A stretch of DNA of 64,000 bases, from contig JANQOZ010000007.1 of NCBI GenBank assembly GCA_028285525.1, positions 1 to 64,000 of the forward strand, written 5' to 3'. The notes beneath the pieces were generated by a model. It worked only from the letters and a program-made list of their open reading frames with translations. It was not told the origin of the DNA and did not search any database. Made by a program: the position numbers and the translations under genes. Each line of letters starts with the position of its first letter. The stretch's first letter is position 1. The stretch comes from Lysobacterales bacterium. GTDB lineage: Bacteria > Pseudomonadota > Gammaproteobacteria > Xanthomonadales > SZUA-38. Positions 8,311-17,729 of this stretch are shown one piece after another.

Positions 8311-9480
8311 TCAGGCAGCTTCCGAAGTCTCGCGAGCAGGAAAAGAAAAGTGCCGGTAAACACTGTCGAACTGGCTCATGATCTTCGCCTCATCCAGCCC
8401 AAAGTCGTCCAGGCTGTAACGATGACGGGACGCGCTACGCTCAGACCGTTGCGACTCGATCCGCAGCTGGCGTCGGAGCGCGGGGCGGACCTCAAGGCCA
8501 ATTCGGGCAAACGCCGAACGTACAGCCTGTTCAGGATTTGTCCGAAGATCTCGGTTTTCCACAAACGTCATTCGCGTCGGGTTTCGATCTCTGGCGCTCG
8601 CGAGATTGAGGTAGTAGAACCGCAGCAGCTCGGTCAAGCGATCGCCAAAATCTTTGTCTACGCCGGTAAACCCGCAGGCGCTCAAGCCCGGCAGCAGGGA
8701 GCTGAGTTGAGAAGGAACGGTGGAGAGTGGATCGCGCATACAGCTAACGATCCTGGCGTCCGGAAACTCATCCAGCAGACTGTGGGCCATGCCGGCAAAC
8801 GAGGCGTTCTTGGACAGAAACGTTTTGTCGGCGCCGAAGACGTAGAGGTGTTTCTGGATGCAGCCTCGATAGTAGTCGAGCATTCTGTTCCGCTCGCCCG
8901 CTGTCAGCTCCTGATCAAATCGCGCCAGCCGCCACAGCCACTTGGCCCTGGGGAAAGGAACCACCTGAATGAAACACGCGTTGAGCGGCAGGAGACACAG
9001 AAAATCCTCCTCCGGGCCAGCAAGCCGAAAGGGGTGCACCTCGTCCATATCGCCAAGCAGCCGGCTAATTGCCCAAGTCAATAGACGGGCTCCGGGGCGC
9101 CCGATCAGGCCGTCGATTTTTTTCAGGCCGAGGACAAACATTTTGGCTGTGACCGACAGACCCAAGAGACACTCCCACAATGTGAAAGTGGTGAACTGTG
9201 AATCGCTGGCCAGCACCGTGTGCAGGTAGGTGGTACCGCTGCGCGGCGGGCCCAGCACGAAGAGCGGTTGACGAATAGCGATCTTTCGGTAGCCCCGAAA
9301 AAAGACCTCGTCGAGCACAAAGCCCGCCCAGTGCAGCAGCTGGAGCGCGAGAAACACCGGCAATAACAGCAAGAGCACCAGTGCTCCTGCCACACTGCGG
9401 CTGCCCGTCACGGGAGACGCCAGCGTTTGTGCCACTAACTGACCAAATCGTTTGAGACTGATGAGAAATAGGATCGGCAC
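8311..9480 (-). CDS. PAPS-dependent sulfotransferase family protein
   Basis: Predicted to transfer a sulfuryl group from PAPS to a carbohydrate or lipid acceptor. The 5'-phosphosulfate-binding loop is GPPRSGTTYLHTVLAS near residue 77. The 3'-phosphate-binding region is RIVSCMRDPLSTVPSQLSS near residue 245, in which the Arg and Ser pair is typical. The N-terminus has a hydrophobic stretch (VAGALVLLLLLPVFLALQLLH) that should anchor it in the inner membrane. The start is a GTG without a good ribosome binding site, so an internal start is possible. It is the first gene of an operon with a glycosyltransferase and a deacetylase, which argues that the acceptor is a glycan or glycolipid. Confidence 0.83.
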   Translation of the reverse strand: MPILFLISLKRFGQLVAQTLASPVTGSRSVAGALVLLLLLPVFLALQLLHWAGFVLDEVFFRGYRKIAIRQPLFVLGPPRSGTTYLHTVLASDSQFTTFTLWECLLGLSVTAKMFVLGLKKIDGLIGRPGARLLTWAISRLLGDMDEVHPFRLAGPEEDFLCLLPLNACFIQVVPFPRAKWLWRLARFDQELTAGERNRMLDYYRGCIQKHLYVFGADKTFLSKNASFAGMAHSLLDEFPDARIVSCMRDPLSTVPSQLSSLLPGLSACGFTGVDKDFGDRLTELLRFYYLNLASARDRNPTRMTFVENRDLRTNPEQAVRSAFARIGLEVRPALRRQLRIESQRSERSASRHRYSLDDFGLDEAKIMSQFDSVYRHFSFPARETSEAA

Positions 9481-9703
9481 GGGTAAAACGCCATCGGCAT
9501 TGCAGCGCGATGGACGCTAGCACAGCAAAATGACAGTTTTTCTAAGCGCTCGGGAAGTCTCCACCCCCGCGAATGGCCCACATCTCGACCCAGGTCGCCG
9601 AGTGGACACCTGATGCTTGCTTCTCCCAGAACCGTTGGCTCCCCCATGCCTGCCAATTCGACAGGTATGGGATGGTCTTAGGCTTCACAGGACTAGCTCT
9701 TCG

Positions 9704-12700
9704 TTAGGGCGTGCCGCAGCTCTCGAACGAATCCGCGATCACCAACCCAGGCACAAGTTCGATCGTTGCCTCGTCCGTGTTGTTCCCTGACGTTGGATCG
9801 TCAACCGCTGAGGAGACCAACACGTCGGTCGAAACCGAGCCCGTGCCGGTCGGAACAATCTCCAGCAGAACCCGTGTGGTTTCTCCGACTCCCAGCACCG
9901 GCAGCAGGCAGGCCACATCGTCCGAACCAGCCACACAGCTCATCGACGGTGAAACGCTTTGCACGGTTGCGCCGGTCGGCAGCGTCACCAAAGCGCTAAC
10001 GTCGGTTGCTGAAGACGGACCGGCGTTGGTGATGGCTGCGGCATACCGGTAGGGCTCGTCAGGCGCCGCCAGCGGCGTGCACTGCTCAAGCTCCACGGAG
10101 AGATCAGCCGCCGAGCCGACACTGATGAAGAAGGTGGCCTCTGGGGAAATATCGTCCCCACCGTTGGCTGTGCCGCCATCGTCTATCAGGCTCACCGTAA
10201 GCTCAGCCGTTCCCGCAGCACCACTGAGCGTAAACGTGAGATCGCCGACGATGTTGACGCTCGGCGTTCCCGTGAGGATCGAAGCCGGGTCGTCGGTCAC
10301 GGAAACCTGGTAGCTGACTACCGCCTGGGAAGTCTCGTTTGGACCGAGATCAACGGATGCGACCCAGCCCGGCACGTTAACGTCACCGCTGCTGCCGGCA
10401 GCGAGTGCCTGCGCCGGGCCCGGGGTAAAGCTTGGCGGGTCGTTCACCGGCTCAACGGTGATGGATACGGAGGCGGTCTCGCTCAGACTGCCGTCCGTCA
10501 CGGTGTAGTCGAATGTTGCGACACCTGAAGCGTCGGCTGGCGGGGAATAGCTGAAGGTGCCGTCTACATTGAGGGTAACCGTGCCGCCGACACCGTTTGC
10601 GGTGAGGGTACCGGCATTGGTCACGCTTAAGGCCGCAGGCCCGCTGTCGTTCGCGAGCACGCCGTCATCAGCCTCGTCCGCATTGGCGCTGCCGTCCGCG
10701 TCATCCGCGAGCAAAGTTCCGTCCTCGAGCATCGTATAGCTGTCAGCGGTAGCGGTAAGCGGAATCAGCGTATCCACAATGGCAACCTGGATGTCTTCGA
10801 CCTCACCATCGTCAACCCGACCGGTCGGCGAAGACGCATCGCCGTTGGTGTCAAAGCGAACTCGGGCGAAGCTGGTACCGAGCGCAGCGCCGGCGGGGAC
10901 GCTGACGGTGAAGCTGTGCGTTCCGGCGTCCCGGAACTCATCGATAATCACGTATTCCTCGGAGTTGTTCCAAACGCCGTTGGCGTCAAAATCCACCCAG
11001 GCGTTGACGTAACCGTCCGTTGAGATGGTCACGTCGACATTCACATCAGCACCGGTCAGCAACGCGCTGGCGAAGCTGACGCCGTCTTCATCACCCCCGG
11101 TCAGGTCATCGCCGGTTGCGTCAGCATTTGGCTGGCCGTCACTCTCGCTGTCGATGCTGCTGCCAAGAATCACGCCGCCCACAACGCGATGGCGTGCACC
11201 GTCGTCTGCCAGTGTTGTGGCGTAGGGTGCTGGCGCGTCGCCAAAGTCGAGTGATTCGCCAAGAGTTACCCGATAGTCCTCCACCTCGCCGTCAAACGTC
11301 GTGTACTGGGTAAACGGCATGCCGTAGCTATCCAGCCGGGCTCTCAGGAATGTCTCCCCCAGGTTCGCGTCAATCGGAACGGCAACAGACAATTCCGTGT
11401 CGCCGCTGCTCAGAAGGCGGTTGAAAACAACGTGTTCTTCAATACCATCCCAGTCCCCGCTGTTATCCCAGTCGACCCATACGTTGAGATAGCCTCCCGC
11501 GGGGGCGGTCACCGTCACCACCGCCGTTTGGCCAACTAATAATTCGGCTGGCAGCTGCAGCCCGTCTTCGTCATCTAGACCGTCAAGATCATCACCGAGC
11601 GCTTCATTGTCGGGAATCCCCTCGACCTCAGCGTCCTTCTCGATGCCCAGCCGAAACGCTGCATTCGGGCCGTCAGCGCGATGACAGGCACCCGCGCGAT
11701 CCCCCGAGGTCGGAAAGGTTGGGTCCGGCGCGTCACCGCAGTCGACAGCGCCGAAGCTCCAAAGCTCATCGCCGCCGTAGCCGGCACCGGCAGAAAACAG
11801 CGTTGCAGTGCCGAGCCTGGCAAAGTCCGCCGGCCCGCCACCGTTTTCATTGCCCACCGGTCCGAGAGACTCGGTGCCGGCACCGGTTCCATCGCTTCGC
11901 CACAACACCTCTGGCCCGTTGTTAGGATTTCTCGCGGCAAAGAGCACTTCAGATCCGGCGTCAAAAAAGGACCGGGGATCGGACGAGCCGCTAGGGTTTA
12001 AGTCCGCCAGCCTGGCGGTGGATGTGCCGTCGGTTGTCCAAGGCTCACGCCCGCTAATGCCATCATCTGCACTGAACCAAAGCCTGCCCTGCACGACGGC
12101 AAAATTTCGCGGAAAGCTGCCGGTGGAGCCAGACGCAATATTCTGGACCAGTTCGACAGAGGTGCCGTCGGTTCGCCAAAGCTCGCGCCCACTGCTGCCG
12201 TCGTCCGCCTCAAAGTACGCAAACCCGCCAAGGACCGAAAACTCGCTGGCCGGATTCAGCGCCTCGACCAGCTGGGTGCCAATCGCTATGCCGTTACTGC
12301 GCCACAAGCCACCGCTCGCTTCGAACACCACCGTGCCGTTAACCTCGGCAAAGTTCGACGGAAAAGATCCTTGCGAGCCAACCACCAGTTCAGCCAGCGG
12401 CTGGGTACCAGGCCCCGTGCCGTCACTGATCCATGGTTCGATGTTGCCGGTGCTATTAGTCGAGGCGCGGAAGTACAGCAGACCACCGACGGCGGCCAGT
12501 TCACCGATGCTGCCGAACTGACCGCTCAACGTCTCTGCCACCTGACTCGTACCGCCGGTGGTTCCGTCGCTGCGCCAGAGCTCGCGGCCGGACCCCGTGC
12601 CGTCGTCAGCAAAAAAGTACAGCAGTCCGTTGTACTGGGTCAGCTCACGGAATGAGTCAGCAAAATCGAACACCGGCGTCGCGCCGCCGGCCTGTCCGTT

Positions 12701-14302
12701 GGTGCGAAACAGGGTCGGCTGGCCGCCATTGTTGGCGCGCAGATACAGCGCGCCGCTATAGACCTGCATCGAGCGATCGAAGTCGTCACATCCTGATTCC
12801 AGCCCCGGATTGATATCCTGCACCAGTATTGTCCCGGCGGACGTGCCGTCAGTGCGCCACAGCTCTCTACCGTGAACACCGTCGTCTGCACAGAAGTACA
12901 GAAAGCCGCCGAAGGGGACCAGGTGTTCAACACCGGATCCGTTAGTAAAGCGGCTGAGCGTCGAAACCTGAACCGTGTTGCCTGCCGTACCGTCACTGCG
13001 AACCAGCTCGTTGCTGGTGTTGCCCGCAAAAAAGGCAAATCCATTAGACGTCACCATAGCGCTGGTGCCGACGCCATCATCGGGTCCCGGCCCAAGCTCC
13101 AGCACGCGAGCAGTGTTGCCCGGCGCACCGCCACTCAACCAAAGCTCGCGACCCGCACCGTCAGCCACGTCGGCAAAAAAGATGGCCGTACCACCATTGA
13201 GGTCTTTGAGATTAGTGATCGAAGAGCCACCCGACCCATTGAGATCGATCAGCGTCGGCGTTGTGCCAGTGACGCTCCAAAGCTCTCGACCGTTGGTCCC
13301 GTCGTCAGCCGTGAAGAAGACCTGATTGCCCACGGCAACCAGTTCCTCGGGGTTGGAGGATTGCTGGCCCAAACGCAGATCGATGGGGCCCGTTCCGGCC
13401 GTCAGTCCATTGCTGAACCAAAGCTCCGTCCCGGTGGTAAATCCGCCGTCAGTCGCCGCAAAATAGATCTGGCCGCCGGCGACCGCCAGGTTGGACAGGA
13501 TACTGAAGAGCCCCGTCGAGGTGTCTGCGACCAGCGTATTGCCTTGCCCGTCGCTGGTCCAAAGCTGGGTGTCGCTGCCGTTATTGGAGGCCGCAAAAGC
13601 CACACCGGCAGCAAAGGAGACAAGGTTAAACGGGTTCGAGCTGCCCGATGGATTGATGTCCCCCACCTGACTGGCGACGCCACCGCTGACGGTCCACAGC
13701 TCGGTGTCACCGTTGTTTGTCCCTCGCATGAAGACACGGTCACCGGTGCTGACAAGCCAGCGCGGGTTCTGCACCGCAGGGTATGACTGCACCCCGACGC
13801 CATCGCTGGAAAACAAAATTCCGTTGGCTTCAAAAAACACTTCCGTTGAGGTTATCGCCCACGCGCGAAACGCGTCGTCGCCGTCACTAAGGGAGCTGAA
13901 GGAGCTCACGCGCCGCGTGCCGCTTTCGGTGCCATCCGACGTCCAGAGCTGGCTGCCGTTGGCCCTAAAGAAAAGCGCGTCTCCGACCCGAACGATATTT
14001 CGCGGCGACGATGAGTCCCCACCTGGATTAATGTCTTTAACAAGCTCCGCGCCGCTTCCGGTTAGCGGAACGCGGACCAGCTCACAGCCAAAAAACTCTT
14101 CTTCGATGCAGGCGCCGAAGTAGAAAAAGCCATTCAGCTCAGCGCCGAAGTTGAAGACGCCGCTGCCGCCGGTGGTTTGATTGATATCCAACAGAGGGAT
14201 CGGCGTTTGCGCAGCGACAGGCCGAGTCCAAAACGCCGCAGCGAAGAGGAACGGCAAAACCAATAAACACGGTAAAAATGGGCGATTGTTGATCGGGGGC
14301 AT
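9704..14302 (-). CDS. Giant secreted ELWxxDGT-repeat / GEVED / cadherin-like / DUF11 protein
   Basis: A 1532-residue exported surface protein. ATG 14302 has a good AAGGAG site and a signal peptide (PCLLVLPFLFAAAFWTRPVAAQ). Residues of about 30-850 are made of many ELWRTDGT-type repeats, expected to fold as beta-propellers. Two GEVED domains follow (about 855-1015 and 1017-1165), each with WVDWDNSGDW or WVDFDANGVW and a GEVEDY-like ending. A cadherin/VCBS-like domain (about 1186-1285, ending in VNDPPSF), an Ig-like stretch and a DUF11 domain (about 1400-1515) complete it. It ends in VIADSFESCGTP, a variant of the C-terminal tag seen in four other secreted proteins here. It lies 75 bases after the Ser/Thr kinase gene on the same strand, probably in the same operon. 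The likely role is adhesion or matrix. Confidence 0.88.
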   Translation of the reverse strand: MPPINNRPFLPCLLVLPFLFAAAFWTRPVAAQTPIPLLDINQTTGGSGVFNFGAELNGFFYFGACIEEEFFGCELVRVPLTGSGAELVKDINPGGDSSSPRNIVRVGDALFFRANGSQLWTSDGTESGTRRVSSFSSLSDGDDAFRAWAITSTEVFFEANGILFSSDGVGVQSYPAVQNPRWLVSTGDRVFMRGTNNGDTELWTVSGGVASQVGDINPSGSSNPFNLVSFAAGVAFAASNNGSDTQLWTSDGQGNTLVADTSTGLFSILSNLAVAGGQIYFAATDGGFTTGTELWFSNGLTAGTGPIDLRLGQQSSNPEELVAVGNQVFFTADDGTNGRELWSVTGTTPTLIDLNGSGGSSITNLKDLNGGTAIFFADVADGAGRELWLSGGAPGNTARVLELGPGPDDGVGTSAMVTSNGFAFFAGNTSNELVRSDGTAGNTVQVSTLSRFTNGSGVEHLVPFGGFLYFCADDGVHGRELWRTDGTSAGTILVQDINPGLESGCDDFDRSMQVYSGALYLRANNGGQPTLFRTNGQAGGATPVFDFADSFRELTQYNGLLYFFADDGTGSGRELWRSDGTTGGTSQVAETLSGQFGSIGELAAVGGLLYFRASTNSTGNIEPWISDGTGPGTQPLAELVVGSQGSFPSNFAEVNGTVVFEASGGLWRSNGIAIGTQLVEALNPASEFSVLGGFAYFEADDGSSGRELWRTDGTSVELVQNIASGSTGSFPRNFAVVQGRLWFSADDGISGREPWTTDGTSTARLADLNPSGSSDPRSFFDAGSEVLFAARNPNNGPEVLWRSDGTGAGTESLGPVGNENGGGPADFARLGTATLFSAGAGYGGDELWSFGAVDCGDAPDPTFPTSGDRAGACHRADGPNAAFRLGIEKDAEVEGIPDNEALGDDLDGLDDEDGLQLPAELLVGQTAVVTVTAPAGGYLNVWVDWDNSGDWDGIEEHVVFNRLLSSGDTELSVAVPIDANLGETFLRARLDSYGMPFTQYTTFDGEVEDYRVTLGESLDFGDAPAPYATTLADDGARHRVVGGVILGSSIDSESDGQPNADATGDDLTGGDEDGVSFASALLTGADVNVDVTISTDGYVNAWVDFDANGVWNNSEEYVIIDEFRDAGTHSFTVSVPAGAALGTSFARVRFDTNGDASSPTGRVDDGEVEDIQVAIVDTLIPLTATADSYTMLEDGTLLADDADGSANADEADDGVLANDSGPAALSVTNAGTLTANGVGGTVTLNVDGTFSYSPPADASGVATFDYTVTDGSLSETASVSITVEPVNDPPSFTPGPAQALAAGSSGDVNVPGWVASVDLGPNETSQAVVSYQVSVTDDPASILTGTPSVNIVGDLTFTLSGAAGTAELTVSLIDDGGTANGGDDISPEATFFISVGSAADLSVELEQCTPLAAPDEPYRYAAAITNAGPSSATDVSALVTLPTGATVQSVSPSMSCVAGSDDVACLLPVLGVGETTRVLLEIVPTGTGSVSTDVLVSSAVDDPTSGNNTDEATIELVPGLVIADSFESCGTP

Positions 14303-14377
14303 TGGAGACTCTCCTTAGGCTCACATACCCCACAACGCTTTTCGGAGCCGCATCGGCTCATCGGGCCAGAAACTTTC

Positions 14378-17017
14378 TTAAGGAGATGCCGCCAGAAGAG
14401 CCTCTGCGCGTTCGACCAGATAATGCGATTCGCCTTTGGCACCGGCGATGGTGGAACGCGCTGACGTCAGCAGAAGCTGGGCCCGCGCCGGGTCCGACGT
14501 TCTGAGCGCGCTGCCCAGAAACAGCTGCGCCTCCCCCACCAGCCAGTGCTTTGCCGGCAGTTTGGCTTCACGCACCGCGAGTCCCCGTTCGAGCAACGGT
14601 AACGCGTCTTCCTCCTCGCCTAACCGCGCCAGGGCCCGACCCAGACCAAGCAGGCTGTAGCTGATAAACAGATGGTCTTCGGGCAGCTTTGCTTCACGAA
14701 CGGTGAGCGAACGTTGATAGGCGTCTTTTGCCTCATCCAGCGAACCCAGTTCCAGCAATGCCTGAGCCAGGTTGCTGACCACCGTTGCGGTCACAGGATG
14801 ATCCGGGCCAAGTGCCTTTTCCACAATCGGGAGCGCCTCTCGGTATTGCGCCTCCGCGTCCTGAAAACGGGCCGCAGATAAATGAAGCATACCCAGATTA
14901 TTCAGCGACTCAGCCACCCGCATGTGCTCGCCGCCAAGCGCCGCGAGTCGGATGTCCAGTGCCTGGGTGAGAGGCATGAGCGCGTCGTCGCTCTGACCCA
15001 GCGCGTCGAGCACCAGGCCCAGATTGGTGAGAGACTGAGCCTGCTCCGGGTGCGGCTGCGGATAAACCTCCTGCCGCAGAGCCACGGCGCGTTCAAAATA
15101 CGATTTTGCGACGGCGAGATCACCCTGGCGGAAGTGGGCCAACCCCAGGTTGTTGATAGTGGTGGCGTAGGCTGAGTCCAGGCGCAGCTGCGGCGTTTCC
15201 TCGATCTTGGCTTCCCGAATCTGTAGCGATTGGCCCAGCAGCTTGCGAACGGCGTCGTAACGCCCCTCCGAAAACTCGATCGAAGCGAGATTGTTCAGCG
15301 ATTCGGCGTAAGCCAGGCTCTCCGCGCCCTTAAGCGTCAGCTCCAGTTCAGCCGCCGCGGACAGGTCTTCTCTCGCCAACGCAAATTGCCCCCGGAGACC
15401 GCGAACCCGGCCGCGCCGCCCCAAAAAGTCGGCCTCCAGCTCCGGGGAATTCACGGCAAACTCCCGGAGCAGCCCAAGCGCCTCGGTATACGCGTTGTCC
15501 GCCGCCTCCAGCTGCCCCCGAAGACGGGCGTTTTCGCCAACCTGCGCCCTGACTCTCGCCTGGCGCTGCGCCGCCCCCGGCGAAGCTGGACTAGGCGGCA
15601 GCAGCGACGCGGCTTCGTCCAAAACCGCCTTACCCTGCTCAAATTCACCGAGCCCCTCATAGGTCCGCGCAATAACCAGCAGAAGATCAATGCGGGTCTC
15701 CCCGAGACTTGCCGGATTGCTGCGCAGACGCTCCAGGCCCTGCGCAAGCGCCTTACGTGTTTCGGGGTCTGCGCCTGGATTGACCTCCGGATTGGCCGTT
15801 TCGAAGACGCTGACCAGCAGGTCGGTCACGCTGACCGCCCGATCGCGTTCCTGGGCCGCTTCCTGCGAAGCCAGACGCGCTCGGTCGCGCTCTTCGCGAA
15901 CGCGTTCAGCTTGCCTTGCTGTTGCGATCGCAAAGCCAACAACCAGCGCGGCTACCAGCGCCGCAAACGCAACGCTCACCCGATTTCGGCCGACGAATTT
16001 CTTCAGCAGGTACGTACGGGACGGCGGCATCGCCTCGAGCGGCAGCCCTTGTTGAAAGCGCGACAGGTCACTGGCCAGCTGAGCTCCCCCGGGATAGCGA
16101 TGATCCGGATCCCGATGTGTTGCGCGCCGGATCAGTGCAACCAGCTCCGGATGCAACCCCGCCAGGTCAGGCACCTCCCCGGGCTTCGAACCACTCCCGG
16201 TCAGGAGCTCTGCGAGCAGCAGCCCGCACTGATAGCTGTCGGTAGCGGTGGTCACCCGACCGCCATCGAGCTGCTCGGGCGCTGCTGCACCCGGGGAATA
16301 CCCCTCAGCGCCGCCTTCATCGCCGCTGCTTCGCGAGATCCCAAAGTCTAGCAGCTTGACCACCCCTTCCCGAGTCACCAGGACATTGCTGCCTTTGATA
16401 TCACTGTGGATGACAAGGTTCCTGTGGGCATAGCTGACGGCCTCCATGAGATCCGCCATCAGCGACAGGATCGCCTTCGGACTTAGCTGTTGTTCCCGGC
16501 AGTAGGTGGTGATGGGAACCCCTTCCAGATACTCCATCACGAAGTACGCGCCCAGCTCGTCGTCCACGCCAGCGTCGTGAAGCTGAGCGATATGGGGGTG
16601 TGACAGCGCCGCGAGCGTGCGCATTTCCTCGGCGAAGCGCTCAGCCATGCGTTCGTTGTCGAAAGTAATCGGCATCATCTTGATGACGACCTGGCGCTCG
16701 AAGTGTCCGTCCGCGCGTCGCGCCAAAAACACCGCGCCCATGCCTCCTTGCGCAACCAGGTGCTCGATCTGGTACGCGCCAACCCGATGCCCACGGGCGG
16801 CAAAGTCCTCCAGCTCTTCGGACTGCCGTTCCAGGAGGTCGCTGGACAACTGATCAAAGAAAGGGCCGGCCTTCCCCGCGCTGATCAGCAGCTCCTCAAC
16901 GGCACGGCGGAGATCGGCATCATCCGCGCACGCCTCATCGAGGAAACCATCGCGCAACGTTTCGTCTTGGTCTAAGGCAGCCAGAAAGATGGCTTCCGCT
17001 TGAGCTTTGCTTACCAC
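14378..17017 (-). CDS. Membrane Ser/Thr protein kinase with TPR sensor region
   Basis: Hanks-type Ser/Thr kinase of 879 aa. The kinase domain (about residues 80-345) has the glycine-rich loop VAQGGMGAVFLARR, the ATP lysine in VVIKMM, the catalytic loop VIHSDIKGSNVLV near 205 and the metal-binding DFGIS near 222. The usual HRD is HSD: the catalytic Asp stays, but the Arg that contacts a phosphorylated activation loop is replaced, so regulation probably differs from RD kinases. One transmembrane helix (FAALVAALVVGFAIATA) lies near 355, then a coiled-coil-like RAR-rich stretch. From about 440 to the end there are tandem TPRs with NNLGxxH cores, where partners should bind. The GTG start lies seven bases after the sigma factor stop. 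Kinases of this build are a known partner of Sig-70_X6 ECF factors. Confidence 0.9.
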   Translation of the reverse strand: MVSKAQAEAIFLAALDQDETLRDGFLDEACADDADLRRAVEELLISAGKAGPFFDQLSSDLLERQSEELEDFAARGHRVGAYQIEHLVAQGGMGAVFLARRADGHFERQVVIKMMPITFDNERMAERFAEEMRTLAALSHPHIAQLHDAGVDDELGAYFVMEYLEGVPITTYCREQQLSPKAILSLMADLMEAVSYAHRNLVIHSDIKGSNVLVTREGVVKLLDFGISRSSGDEGGAEGYSPGAAAPEQLDGGRVTTATDSYQCGLLLAELLTGSGSKPGEVPDLAGLHPELVALIRRATHRDPDHRYPGGAQLASDLSRFQQGLPLEAMPPSRTYLLKKFVGRNRVSVAFAALVAALVVGFAIATARQAERVREERDRARLASQEAAQERDRAVSVTDLLVSVFETANPEVNPGADPETRKALAQGLERLRSNPASLGETRIDLLLVIARTYEGLGEFEQGKAVLDEAASLLPPSPASPGAAQRQARVRAQVGENARLRGQLEAADNAYTEALGLLREFAVNSPELEADFLGRRGRVRGLRGQFALAREDLSAAAELELTLKGAESLAYAESLNNLASIEFSEGRYDAVRKLLGQSLQIREAKIEETPQLRLDSAYATTINNLGLAHFRQGDLAVAKSYFERAVALRQEVYPQPHPEQAQSLTNLGLVLDALGQSDDALMPLTQALDIRLAALGGEHMRVAESLNNLGMLHLSAARFQDAEAQYREALPIVEKALGPDHPVTATVVSNLAQALLELGSLDEAKDAYQRSLTVREAKLPEDHLFISYSLLGLGRALARLGEEEDALPLLERGLAVREAKLPAKHWLVGEAQLFLGSALRTSDPARAQLLLTSARSTIAGAKGESHYLVERAEALLAASP

Positions 17018-17024
17018 AGCAGCG

Positions 17025-17534
17025 CTATGGGTCCTCCGCCGGGTCTATCGACATTTTCTGATAAAGCAGCGTCCGGGCGGCCAACCAATCCCGTTTGACC
17101 GTGGCAGGTGAAAGCCCCGCTGCCTTGGCGGTTTCCTCGATGGACAGACCGCCGAACGTGCGGCACTCAAATACCTGAGCCAGACGCGGATGATCGGCCT
17201 CCAATTCGTTTAACGCTTTGTCGAGCTCGATCAGCTCATCGGTACGATGCAGGGAAACCAGCTGAACCTGATCCAGCGGCACGTCGGTAGTGTCGCCACC
17301 CCGTTTCTGTCGCTGCCAGTGCCGAGCGTTGTCGACCAGGACGCTGCGCATCGCGCTTGAAGCCATCAGCAGAAAGCTCTCGCTCTCGATTTCGGGTCGC
17401 GCTTCAACCAGCTTCAGGTAGGCTTCATGAATAATGCTGCGCGTGGAGAGCGGCTGTTTGGCCCAGACCCGAAGCCGCTGACCCCGGGCCAGCTTCTTGA
17501 GCGCGTCATAGATTTCGGGGGTAAGCTCGCTCAT
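17025..17534 (-). CDS. ECF sigma factor, Sig-70_X6 (TIGR02999-like) type
   Basis: Extracytoplasmic-function sigma factor of 169 aa. Region 2 is seen in STRSIIHEAYLKLVEARPEI and FLLMASSAMRSVLVDNARHW. Region 4 is the helix-turn-helix FGGLSIEETAKAAGLSPATV followed by KRDWLAARTLLYQ. The basic linker QRQKRGGD and the overall order match the Sig-70_X6 group, which is commonly encoded next to a Ser/Thr kinase with TPRs. I chose ATG 17534 (MSELTPEIYDAL); the ORF-track form is 40 codons longer with no conserved sequence. There is no anti-sigma factor nearby, so the kinase probably takes that role. It heads a likely operon with the kinase and the giant secreted protein. Confidence 0.88.
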   Translation of the reverse strand: MSELTPEIYDALKKLARGQRLRVWAKQPLSTRSIIHEAYLKLVEARPEIESESFLLMASSAMRSVLVDNARHWQRQKRGGDTTDVPLDQVQLVSLHRTDELIELDKALNELEADHPRLAQVFECRTFGGLSIEETAKAAGLSPATVKRDWLAARTLLYQKMSIDPAEDP

Positions 17535-17729
17535 CCCGATCAGCTGAGTCGGTTGCCACCACCGTGGCACAAAACGCGCAACACAACGATGGATATAGGT
17601 TTGATTGCGATAGTCGGCAGCCGTCGGCCCGATGTCAAGCGCGGGCCGCGCCACCTACGAACTCTGCCTCCGAGTCGGCTTTTCGGTCCTGTAAGATAGG
17701 GATAAACCACGCAATGCCGGAATAGTGTT

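Noticed and set aside
12872-13786. 304-aa plus-strand ORF inside the giant ELWxxDGT gene
   Set aside because: Shadow of the repeats on the other strand, with periodic composition that mirrors them and no family motif.
15230-16351. 373-aa plus-strand ORF opposite the kinase gene
   Set aside because: Shadow frame: the minus-strand kinase has all family motifs, while this ORF is Arg/Gln-rich without any.
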